64,000 bases of DNA from Thalassia testudinum (lineage: Eukaryota > Streptophyta > Magnoliopsida > Alismatales > Hydrocharitaceae). This document shows positions 47,141 through 58,233 of this stretch, one piece after another. The notes under the pieces are model-generated. The model was not told the origin of the DNA. It made no database searches and saw only the letters and a list, made by a program, of their open reading frames with translations. A program made the translations under genes and the position numbers. The DNA lies in assembly GCA_037157565.1 (NCBI GenBank), contig JAZHRO010000002.1:34368501-34432500 (forward strand), read 5' to 3'. How positions within the stretch are numbered: position 1 is the stretch's first letter; the number at the start of each line of letters is the position of its first letter.

Positions 47141-49931
47141 TGTTCTCGACGATTTTGTGCGGGTTTAAAGTATATCACGTTGTAGTATAACCAACAAAAC
47201 GTTTAAACAAATATAAAAAATTTTATTACTCGAAAAACTAGAGTATCCGAGGTCGAACACGGGGAGCAATCTCAGTACTTTGTAAAACTAAAGAATACAA
47301 CTGTTAAATGCAAATATGATTGATTTAAAGAGAGAATTTTAAAAAGGATTTGTGAAAGAAAAATAGAATTGGATGTCTGATTTCTGTATCAGACGTCTTA
47401 AATGTAATCCCCTTTCTCTCTTCTTCTTCGTGGCTCTTCTTCTCCTTTCTGCTTCTGTATCTTCCTTCTTCTTCTTTCGATCACTTTGCAGTCTTCACTT
47501 GGCCTCTCTTCGTTCTTCTCTCTCTTCTGCCTTGTCTTCCTTCTTCTTCTCTGCGAAAACTTCTTCTGATCTTTGCAGAGTCTTCACTTGGCCTCTCTCC
47601 GTACGTCTCTTTCTTCTGCCTTGCCTTCCTTCTTCTTTCTCTTTGGTTCTCTACGAAAGCTTCTCCTTCTTTTTCTGCTACTCAGCCTCTTCTTCTTTCT
47701 TCTCTTCCTGTTCTGCAGCTGCTAAGTGCTCACTGCCTCTTTCGCTTCTTCCTTCCTACACACACCACAGTCAAAGCAAAACCTACACCCGTCCCTCTAC
47801 CCAAGCCTCTCTCTCTCTCAAGCAATTCACTCAAGGACGCTCTCCCAGAGCCACACGGGTAGTCGGGTCGGATCCCGGGACCCGGGACCAGGCACACCTA
47901 CAGGTGGTGATCCGCGAGGAGTGCGTAGGTTTAGGTCGGGTCGGATCCCGCCAGATCCGCGAGGTCAAGCCGCGGACGAGGCGGGTGTGAGGGCAGGTGA
48001 GGGACCTCACCCCTGTGCTTACGGAGGCAATGGGATTAAAACACAAAAATAATTTATATGATACCTTTGTTTTGCAATCCCACGATGTGGGACTATCTGG
48101 TCGGTCCTACTTTCACGCCCGCAGAGCTTTCGTCGCGCGATTGCACCAGCTGCTGGCCTCTCTGTGCAACTTGCTAGCCTCACTCACTTCGCGACACTCG
48201 CGTGAGTCTGCTGCACCTGCACCCTGGGAGTCCTGATACCTGAAGCTGCTGCAAGCTCCTTGCTGCTTCGGCTGATAATGGCGGCTGGAGCTTAAACCTG
48301 TCACACACAAGAGCGGCCTATTGGCCCAATCAGATTGGCTAGAAACCTTCGTCGTGGCACGGCGAAGGCGGTGGGCGGTGCTGCAGGCTGCAGGTCGGCC
48401 TAGGCGTGCGTGCCTAGGTCAACCTGTGGCCGGAGATGTTGGGTTGTTCGAGGGGTGATTGTGGAGGTCTGGAGTGGCAGTGGAGGGGTGGAATGAGTTC
48501 CTGGTGGTGAGGCGGAGCTCACGAGGGGGTTGGCGAACCGTGTGGAGGGGCGGAGTGGTGTGGGCAGCTCGCCGGAGGGCGGTCGGAGGCGAGGACGATG
48601 GAGGTGGTTAGGCACTGTCGAGGGGTAATCAGATAAAATAGCAGGGGGAAAAGAGAGAGGAGAGGAGGGATAAGGTATCTGGAGTGGTCTGGAAGGAAGG
48701 GAGGCGGCAGAGAGGATGGCGCGTAACTGCCGTCGTCGGGGAAGAAGGACCCTTAGGGAGGAAGCGGCGACGAGGATGAGGTCAGGAACACGTGCGCTTG
48801 GTACGGCGTGACGTGGGAGGAAGTGGCGGAGTTGACTCTGCTGCTGGTATGGCAGCAGAGCGACAAGAAGGAGGGGAGGAGGTCGCCGGAGCTTGCGGGT
48901 CGTTTGGCTGGAGATGGGAGAGAGGGAATTTGGAGGGGATCTCTGTCAAAATCAAGCTTTGATCGAGCGGCCGGAGGTGTAGTCTCTTTTATAGACGCTG
49001 GGCTGGGTGTGCAGAGCATGGAGGGCACGCCAGCGTCTGAGGTTGGTCGCCGAAGATGGAAAGAAGTTAAGATACCCAAATCTCTCGTGCGTTCGCACGA
49101 GAGATTGGGTTCAGACCAGCGGTTGTGATCGGCCTTAAATGGAAGGGAATTCCTCAGAGAATCTCCCTTCCATTTCTGGGAGAGAATCTCTGAGGAATCA
49201 GAGAGGAATCCCTCTCTAAACCTCGTCGGAGCTCGGTTCTGCCCTAACAATGGCAGCAGGACCGGATTGCAAAGGGGGCAAAGAACTTAGGGGGCTCTCT
49301 GCAAAGATATTCAAAAGATAGGGACCAAATTATGATTTGGGTGTACTGAATTGCAAAGTAGGTCAAGATGACCTCCCCTTAGGTCCAAATTTTGGTAAAA
49401 ACCTAATTTGGACCTAAGGAATCCAATGGTGAAGTTGGATTTTAGGTTTGACCACGTTTGACTGGACATTTTGCGTAAAAACCCAAATTAGGTTAATTGA
49501 AGTGCTAGGACCCTATTTTAGGTCAAACTGGGTTCCAAAGGCCAAATTAAGTGTTCTCAACCCTAGAGGATGTTTTTCCATGATTATTAGAGGGTTTACT
49601 TGATTTTTATCCTGACCGGAACCTTGTTAATTTAAGCTGGTCTGTTTTAGGGTTACCAAGTGTCATTTAATTCTTAGATTGCACATAAACCCATTTCTGA
49701 TTGACTCAACCCACTTTTTATCCCATTTAGACCATTTGACCGATGTTTTGCCTATGAGAAATCCCGTTTATGTACTGCAATGGTAAAATTACAGTTTTAA
49801 CCTTTATTTCATGTTTTCTTCTCAGAGCACTTGTTCCTTCAGTTAAGCCTTCTTCTAGGTTATGTAGGAGCTTTTATCTTCTTTATTGGGTCAAAATGAG
49901 ATAGTTATGGCTCATGATGAGGCTCTCATCA
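47141..49931 (-). mobile_element. 3' LTR of the Athila element
   Basis: 2,791 bp. It contains a GACGTC pair (GGATGTCTGATTTC...CAGACGTCTTAA, 47370-47402), a TC-rich transcribed zone (47400-47830), and a minus-strand TATA box (reverse of CTTTTATAGACG, about 48979-48990). It is 27 bp longer than its partner, mostly from a gap at about 47376-47400. The Ser/Phe/Leu-rich frame at 47373-47990 is a product of the TC-rich zone. Confidence 0.92.
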
Positions 49932-51567
49932 TACCCCCATGCCTAGCTTTTGCTAGTCCCTTAGCAAAATTTCAAAGTTTTAACTTCCGTTCTAAACCCT
50001 AAAGGTCTGTCAACAATGATGATAAGTGCTTTTTCTTTTGTGATTAGGTAGGAATGCTGACAATAGGCCTAGAGGTACTTAAGTACCAACCAAAATCTAG
50101 ACCTGTTCTGCTTTAGCCTTAATCCTCCGCAAAGGTTTCTACGGCCCACAAAAACTAACCTAGGGTTTGTTGGACTCCGCGGTTAAAGCACCCGTGCTTG
50201 AGACATTTTTAGCCTAAGTTCAGTTTGCAGTGCATTTTTGTAAGAGAAAGATAGAAGATTTATTTGTTTGGGGAGCTTTTCTCGCTCTTTTCGTTTTATT
50301 TCTAGCTTCGGATTAGCTTCTCAACACTGTCTGTATCGGATTCCTCGTCCCCATCATCAATCCTCAAGGGTCCCTGGCTTTCGAGATTTCGAGATAATCC
50401 CGCCCATGGCAACCCCCAGAACCCTGGCTTTCGAGATTTCGAGATAATCCCGCCCATGGCGTTCCATGGCCGAATTCAGCCCCTGGCGATCGACATTTCG
50501 TGATAATGCCGCCCATGGTATCTGAACCAGCAGAGTGCTTACCTGCCCCTAGTAGGATATTTCCCATGGTATCTGAACCAGCAGAGTGCTTACCTGCCCC
50601 TAGTAGGATATTTAAATATCCTAAGAGACAAGCACCGAGGAGACAATATGTTGTTACGCATCTTCGAGGGGAATTTCCCGCCTCTCCGCGCTGGGAACTC
50701 ATCCAAATCAATTTGTGTTGATTGACCGCTCCTAATCTAGGTGACTTTTTCAGAACATTAAACGCTTTTCGCGTGATTTGGATCTTTATGCGCACTGAAC
50801 CAGACTGTGTGTGAATTTGGGTGCTTAGGTTACCGAATCCCGCAAACCGGAGGTCAGTTAACGAGGCTGAATACTTCCTATGCCTTAGACCTAATACTTA
50901 AGCTTCGCATTTTCCTCAACCTCTTGAGGATTATCCAGATTTTAACGGATACGTGAACTTTTAAGCTAACAAATCTAGCCCAAGAGGCCTAAGACCAGCG
51001 TTCCCGCTAATCTCTTGTTATGTGTCCACAGCACTTTTCTTTTCCTTTTTTCTTGATTTGGTCTAGAACTTCGGTTAACCCCTTAATCTTTTAGTAATGA
51101 CTATTTCTCTTCATTTTCATTTTGTGCTCCTTTTTGTCATTTTTCTTTCTTTTCCTCCTCTCAATTGTATGACCCTGAATTGTTCCTCCCCTCTATCATG
51201 TCTCTTTTTTTTTTAAGTGAAACCCTTTCTTGATATGAATTTTCTGACATTTTGCACGTTCATACCTCCCCCCCATGCCTAGGATTTACAATGTCCCCAT
51301 TATAAATTAGGTGGGTTCGAATTCAGCTTAGTTCATGCATTAGGACAAGTGTGTGGTGAGTGAATGGGTCGAAGTGACTTGTTGCAAACGATTTCTAATC
51401 TCGGGTAGGTACACCTGAGGTGAAGTCGGCTGTTCTAATGGATGAACCCTAAAGTGCAATATGAGTTCCGCGTAGAGATGTCAGAAAAGGTTTCGGGTTT
51501 TTCAAAGAAAGACAGGTTGCCTCCCGTTAAGCGCTGAGTTTTACGCCATCGGCTGGGCGCAATGAGC
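49932..51567 (-). other. Athila 3' UTR with tandem duplications
   Basis: Next to the LTR is the polypurine tract GGCATGGGGGTA (minus strand). A 50-bp unit CCCTGGCTTTCGAGATTTCG... starts at 50372 and 50422, with a diverged third copy at 50480. A 51-bp unit starting CCCATGGTATCTGAACC is repeated at 50512 and 50563. The region parallels 23655-24845 of the non-autonomous element. No gene is seen. Confidence 0.75.
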
Positions 51568-53406
51568 TCAAGAGGAATGGAGGGTAAAGGATGACTTAAC
51601 CAAATCTATATCAGTCATGTCAATGAACGGTTTGAGTCTCTGACCGTTCACGACAAAGGGTTCAGAATCGTGGCTGAGTGGGCTGATTTCAATGGCTCCA
51701 TTTCCGAAGATTTGTCAGACTAGGTAGGGTCCGACCCACTTAGATCTTAGCTTCCCTGGGAATAATTTTAGTCGGGCATCAAAGAGTAAAACTTTTTGAC
51801 CAGGATGAAAGACCTTTCTAGAAATGTGTTTGTCGTGAAAAGCTTTAACCCGTTCTTTGTAAATTCGCGAGTTCTCATACGCATCGTGGCGTAATTCATC
51901 GATCTCGCTCATTTGAAGTCTTCTGTGGGTTCCAGCCTTAGAAGGATCAAGATTACAGGTCCGTACTGCCCAATAGGCTTTATGCTCCAACTCGACGGGG
52001 AGGTGACATGCCTTCCCGTACACTAGTCTGAAGGGAGACATTCCTAATTGGGTCATGTGGGCGGTCCTATAGGCCCACAATGCTTCCGGAAGCCGAGAAG
52101 ACCAATCTTTTCTATCAGGTCGAATAGTAACCTGAAGGATCTTCTTGATTCCTCGGTTAGATAGCTCAGCTAGACCATTAGTTTGGGGGTGGTAAGGAGT
52201 AGAGATTTGGTGCGACACCCCGTATTTGGTCATCAGTGACCTGAACTGAGCGTTTGTAAAATGGGTCCCTCCGTCAGAAATTATAGCACGCGAAATCCCG
52301 AACCTTGAGAAAATGTTTTGATGGAGGAATTTTATAACGACTTTATGATTGTTGGTTCGGGTCGGAATGGCTTCTATCCACTTGGAAACATAGTCAACTG
52401 CGAGTAAGATGTATTCGAAGCCATCCGAGGTCGGAAAGGGTCCCATGAAATCAATCCCCCAAATATCAAAAATTTCGCATACCAAGATCGGCTGTAGAGG
52501 CATCATGTCTCGATGGCCCATGTTGCCCAGAGTCTGGCAATGGGAACATGCCTTATAGTGATCGTATGCATCCTTGAAAATTGTGGGCCAGTAAAAGCCA
52601 CACTGGAGGACTTTTGATGCGGTTTTATGTCCAGAAAAATGTCCACAGCATGCCTGGTCATGGCAGAATGAGAGTATGTCTTTGATTTCCACTTCCGCGA
52701 TGCACCATCGGATTATCTGATCAGCACCAATGCGGAATAGATACGGGTCTTCCCATAGGTAATACTTGGCATCGGAATGCAATTTGTCCTTTTTGGCCTT
52801 CGGCCAATCGGGCGGAATCTGATGTGATGCCAGGTAATTAACTATATCAGCGAACCATGGAAGACTTGCACTGATAGTCAGGAGGTGCTCATCAGGGAAA
52901 TGTTCTGTAATAGGTTCGGAAGGATCAATAATTTCAGAAGGAAGGCGGGACAAGTGATCAGCTACCACATTTTGCTTTCCCTCCTTGTCGCGAATTTCGA
53001 GGTCAAATTCTTGCAACAGCAAGATCCATCGAATTAATCGAGGTTTCGTATCCTTCTTTACAAGGAGATGCCTCACAGCTGTGTGATCCGAGTATTTGAT
53101 AACACGGGAACCCAGAAGGTATGATCTGAATTTTTCTAGGGCAAATACTACGGCCAGCAGCTCTTTCTCAATAACCGTATAGTTACGCTGAGCTTCATCC
53201 AGTGTTTTGCTGGCGTAGTAAATGACCACAGGTTTCCCGTCAATTTTTTGCCCCAAAATCGCTCCTACAGCGAAGTCAAATGCATCGCACATGATCTCAA
53301 AGGGTTGAGACCAATCAGGGGACTGTAGGATTGGGGCTTGGGTGACTCGGTCACGTAGGATCTCAAATGCTTGAGTGCATTCCTTGGAAATTTTGAAAAG
53401 GCACAT
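51568..53406 (-). pseudogene. Athila RNase H and integrase
   Basis: From 53406 leftwards: FEIMCDAFDFAVGAILGQK and ELLAVVFALEKFRSYLLGS (RNase H), HLSRLP, then integrase with HDQACCGHFSGHKT and ACSHCQ (HHCC finger), and catalytic D, D, E in WGIDFMGPFP, IISDGGTHFTN and NGLAELSNRGIK. A TGA at 51715 interrupts the C-terminus after KWVGPYLV. The frame continues with QIFGNGAIEISP to a natural-looking stop at 51568, so the change is probably CGA to TGA. The reading frame differs from that of the RT part, a frameshift near 53400. Confidence 0.9.
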
Positions 53407-54361
53407 CCTTGGAGAGAAGATTGGTCAGGGGGCGCGCGATTTTTGAGAAATCAGAGATGAATCGACGGTAGAAACCGACGTGCCCCAAAAAAGATCGGAT
53501 GTCCTTAATTGAGCTAGGCATAGGGAGCTTGGAAATCAGGTTAACCTTAGCTCGATCCACTTGTATGCCTTTCTCCGAGATTAAATGTCCCAGGACAATT
53601 CCCTCCGGCACCATGAAATGGCTCTTTTCCTAGGAAAGAACCAAATTCACCTTGATGCACCGCCTAAGTATATGGACCAAGTGTTGGAGGCAATCGTCAA
53701 ATGATTGTCCAAAAACTAAAAAGTCATCCATGAAGACTTCCAGATAATCACCTACCATATCTGAGAATATGGCAAGCATGCACCGCTGAAAAGTTGCAGG
53801 TGCATTGCAGAGATCGAACGGCATCCTTCGAAACGCGTACGTCCCGAAGGGGCAGGTGAATGTGGTCTTTTCTTGGTCCTCTGGATGGATTGCCACCTGA
53901 TTGTAGCCAAAGTACCCGTCAGGAAAGCAGAAGAATCTATTTCCCGCTAGTTTCTTGAGGATCTGATCAATAAATGGTAGTGGGAAATGATCCTTCTTCG
54001 TGGAGGAATTGAGTCTTCTGTAATCAATGCAGACTCTCCACGAATTAGCTATTCGGGTAGGAATGACTTCTCTGATTTTAGTCGTGATGATGGTAAGTCC
54101 TGCCTTCTTAGGCACCACTTGTATTGGACTCACCCAACGACTGTCGGAGATCAGGTAGATGATCCCTGCATCTAACCACTTTATGATCTCCTTTTTCACG
54201 ACCTCCTGTAGGTTAGGGCTTAGGCGTCTTTGCATTTCTCTTGAAGGTCGTGAGCCTTCTTCCATGTAGATTCGATGTGTGCAGTATGAAGGGCTTATAC
54301 CAGTCAAATCATCGAGAGTCCATCCAATGGCTCTACGATGTTGCTGGAGAACAGAAATCAA
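53363..54361 (-). pseudogene. Athila reverse transcriptase
   Basis: Starts in frame with gag after a TAG at 54371 (normally Gln in LTPDQE). Motifs: AIGWTLDDLTGISP, WVSPIQVVPKK, WRVCIDYRRLN, DHFPLPFIDQIL, FGTYAFRRMPF and the catalytic VFMDDFLVFG (about 53715-53745). A TAG at 53630 stands for the Trp of NWEKCHFMV and is followed in frame by EGIVLGHLISEKGIQVDRAK. It synthesises the DNA copy of the element; this copy is inactive. Confidence 0.9.
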
Positions 54362-54370
54362 ACGGAGTTC

Positions 54371-57265
54371 CTAGTCAGGTGTGAGTCGAGAATTGATAAT
54401 CACAGGAAACGTCTGATTTGAATCCAAAAAGACGTATTTCAGATGTTCGGGAAGGGGCTTGAGTTCCATGACAGGATTGTCAGCAGCAGCGGGTGGTTCG
54501 GGGTTTGTATCGGGAGCAATGGTAGGAGTCATAGGTGTGTCTAGATCATGTTCGCACTCCTCTGTTAGCGGTTTTTGATTCTCTAGTGGTTGATCAGGAA
54601 TAATCAGGTTGTCCTCTATATGCAGTTCATCAACCACGGCTTTGACATCACAAATTTCCTCTATAACCCCGCAATTAATCCCTTGTTGGGCCTTGAAAAT
54701 GGCAATCTTCAGATTTTGATTCCTAAATTTTAATTCTATCTGGCCCTCTTCGCAGTTTATATTGGCCTTAGCAGTGGCCAAAAAGGGTCTCCCTAATATG
54801 ATTGGTGTGTCCGTTGGGTTCTTAGGTGCATCCATGTCCAGTACTATGAAGTCCACTGGGAAATAAAAATCTTGTACCCTAACAATGACATCCTCGAGTA
54901 TTCCTTTGGGTGACTTGATGGATCGATCGGCCAACTGCAATGTCACCTTAGTGGGTTTAAGTTCAGATTCTTCAAGGTGGTCAAGGAGGGATGTAGGTAT
55001 TAAATTTATGGAGGCACCTAGGTCTAGTAGGGCTCTATCAAATTGGGTTTTACCAATTTTACAAGAAATCAAGGGAGTTCCTGGGTCTTTAGCCTTGGGT
55101 GGGAGTTTGCTCAAGATGACAGAGCTGGCTTGCTCTGACAGTACGATTGGGTTCCCATCCTTGGTTCGCGGCTTACGTTTAGGTGTACATATGTCTTTCA
55201 AGAATCTTGCGTAAGCCGGTATGTGGCAGATTGCATCCATCAACGGGTTGTTTATCTGGACCTGTTCAAAGAGCTTGACCAGATCCTCCTCAGGAGCCAC
55301 AGGTTTGGTTGTCCTTTTTCCTTTGGTCAAGGCCTCAGGAAATGGGATCCTAGCTGGTTCCTCTAGGATAGGTCCAGGTTCCTGATCTGGGACAGTAGTA
55401 TCTTGGATAACTATCCTAGGGTCTTGGCGATTATCAGGCTTGGAGTGGTTCGGATAGTGTGGGTCTTGTGTTGTTTTACCACTACATGTTGTTACAGAGT
55501 TTAATCCGACCTGATTTTGGTTTGGGTTACGTAGGAGGGGTGGCTGCTGCTGAAATCCTTCATAAGATGTTGAAGCCTCCATCCCGTCTGGTGATGGAGT
55601 AGCAGGGGCCTGATAAATCAAATGTGCGTGGCCTGGATTTGGATTCATAACGTGCCTCTGGGTCGGCACGTTATTTGGGTTGGGCAGAGGTTGCGAAGGA
55701 AGGGTGCCAGGTTGGCGGGAATTTGCCATCTGGGCCAGTTGGTTGCAAACCTCTGTGATCTCGTCCTTGTGCTGTTTTTGCATTGCCGCATTCGTCTTTT
55801 GAATGTCAGCCAGTGTTTGAAGGATAAGAGTTAGTTGATCCTGATTTTGCCCGGATTGGTAGGTGGGATTGGGTCGAGGCTGAGGCGGCTGATATGGACG
55901 AGGAGCTTGTGGACGGGGTTGATATGGTGATCTTTGAGAATTTCCCGCCCACTGAAAGTTAGGATGATTTCACCATCCAGGGTTGTAGGTATTGGAGTAT
56001 GGGTCATTCTGGATGGCGTTGAGGTCCTCGCAGTTCTGAGGAACCTCAGGAAAGTCAGAATACGAGGGTTCAGAGTTCCCCCAACTCGAGTAGAAGGGAT
56101 CAGAGGTCATTCAGGTTCGAGAGCCAGACAGGGGTGGATATGGGTCCATCCCCTTGGCAGATTGGTGATATATGTTTTGCACTGTTTCCCTTGCCAGGGG
56201 AGGTCGTGCAAAAGAATTTTACGTAGAGGTGGCTTGCTGCAAATGTCGAGTTAGCTCGTCCACCTTCTTTTCTATAATAGGGACCTTGTCCAATCGACTG
56301 GCCATCAGTTCCAAGTCGATGGAAGTGGACAGGTCCTGCATCTCATGTGTCCCTCTTAGATTCGTCGATGCGCGGGCATTCGTCCTGTCGAATAAGCCCA
56401 AGGAGTCATTATTTATGGAGTTCTCGCACATGTTTTCAAGAATCTCCCACACCGTGTCCTCGTGTTGACCCATGATGTTTCCTCCTCACGTTGCATTGAC
56501 GAATAAACGAATATCTTCATGGAGTCCCTGGTAAAAAGGCTGGACTTGTTCCCACTTAGGAACTCCGTGATGGGGGCACTTTCACATGAGATCTAGGAAT
56601 CGATCCCAAGCTTCGTGAAGAGGTTCTCCTAGTTGTTGAGTGAAATGAGTGATCTGGTGGCGCAAGGCATTGGTCCGGCCAACAGGGAAGAATTTTTTCA
56701 AAAATTCGGACTGTAATTCCTCCCATGTGTTGATCGGGCGGGTTTGAGTCTGATACCAGTGTGCAGCCTTGTCCAAGAGGGAGAACGAAAACATTTTCAT
56801 AAGTTGGATATCCCGGTTTTGTACATCTGACCCGAAGGTCTGGGCCAGATGCTTGAGTTGTTTAAGGTGTTGGAATGGATCCTCAGAATTAAGCCCATGG
56901 AACTTCGGTATGGCATGAATCATATTGGGCTTCAGTTCAGAATCTGGTCCTCCAATTGGGATTCGTACTCGGGGTTCGATTGCCACCGCAGCGGGATTAT
57001 AGTGATCTCACATCATAGGTCGCTGCGGTGGGTTTACAAAGTTCTGAAAGAGATCGTTCAAGCGTTGAAGTTGGTGTTCAAGGTTATTCTCCTCTTCAAT
57101 GGGTTGTGCCATGATGGGAGAAGAAGGAGAATCAGGATCTGAATCAGATGAAAGATTTATGTGGTGGGGTTGCTGCACAAACGAGGGCGTCGAGACTTGG
57201 CCTCGACGAGAATGAATTTCTAAAGGAGGTCTTAATGGTGGTCTTAAGGACCTTCTACCAAACAT
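54371..57265 (-). pseudogene. Athila gag and protease, in-frame stops
   Basis: One frame of about 965 codons. It runs: MFGRRSLRPPLRPPL (start at 57265), capsid part with IHAIPKFHGLNSEDPFQHL, FSLLDKAAHWY, FLKKFFPVGRT and KCPHHGVPKWEQVQPFYQGL, a Pro/Gln-rich linker (about 55960-55500), then the aspartic protease with the active site LLDLGASINLIP (about 55020) and IILGRPFLATA. Stops break it at 57008 (TGA), 56582 (TGA) and 55970 (TGA), each where relatives have Arg (CGA), plus TGA/TAA at about 56500, 56220 and 56110. No CCHC knuckle was seen. Confidence 0.88.
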
Positions 57266-58212
57266 GCATCGAAAGATGTGATGAGATTAGAAGGTGCTGG
57301 ACCCAATCAAGACACCCAAAAATTGTTGGGTGACTATAGAGGTTCGGGGCGGATGGACCCCTGGATCAGAAGATCGTCCACCTGAGAAATACCTGGGCAG
57401 CCAGAGAGGGAGAGTCCCGCAAAGACCCCTACACGGTAGAGCGTCCCCACGGGTTACAGGGTTTCCCCCACCCGACCTCTCTTGTCACTGCGGTTCCAGG
57501 TAGACCAGAATGGGGACCTTGACCTCTTAAGTCTACTTTTTTTTTATTTTAAGATCAAGGTGCTTAATGTTCCACTTGAACTTTTAAGTATTTTGAGTGC
57601 AAAAGTGACCTAATATTAAGGTTGGTTGACCCAAGGGATCAACTTCACCTCTTGTTCCTTTGAGAGTTTTTAGGTCCCTATTTTTTATGGTTCAAATGGA
57701 TTAACAACTTGATTTGCTTAGGGTTCCTCTTGTATAGATCTTTTCAAACACGGTTTAGGCACACCTCTTTTTGGAAAGTTTGTTTCTTTGTTTTAAAGAA
57801 GATGTGTCTCTAAAAACCCTAGCTTTGCAATCCCTAACTTGGCTCTAGTGGGTCCAATTTAGTTGCCTTAGAAATTAGCACCTAGGGCTCAATCAAGAAA
57901 GTTTTAGCCCTAGTTGCCTTAGTTGAATGAACAGACAAAAATATGTTGAAATGAAAATCAGGAAACTTGATGAGTTACTAACTATGAAACAGGTAGCCCT
58001 CAGTTGATTTTTCTTTCTTTTTTTCTTTCAGATTTTGAGGGAGTTAAGAGGGAGGGCTTATGGAAATTACCTGTTCCTTGGAGAGTCTGTTATGCAGTTA
58101 TTGTTCTTTCCTTTTTGTTTTGCTTTCCCTGTTTGAACACAACAAAAGAGAGAAATTAAGTCAGATATTAGATAGAAAAGTTGTAATCAAAAGCTTTAAA
58201 AGTGCCCGTTGC
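57266..58212 (-). other. Athila leader, no gene seen
   Basis: About 950 bp between primer site and gag with T-rich runs and no coding signal. It would contain the packaging region. Confidence 0.6.
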
Positions 58213-58230
58213 TCCCCGACGACGGCGCCA
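58213..58230 (-). other. Primer binding site, tRNA-Asp type
   Basis: The minus strand reads TGGCGCCGTCGTCGGGGA, three bases from the 5' LTR. Confidence 0.88.
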
Positions 58231-58233
58231 AAA

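Noticed and set aside
47373..47990. Ser/Phe/Leu-rich 205-codon frame (also 58501-59122)
   Set aside because: It lies in the TC-rich transcribed zone of both Athila LTRs and differs in frame between them; it is not a gene.
51200..51714. Envelope-like third ORF in the Athila element
   Set aside because: Some Athila relatives have one between pol and the 3' LTR, but 49932-51567 has only short frames and non-coding repeats.
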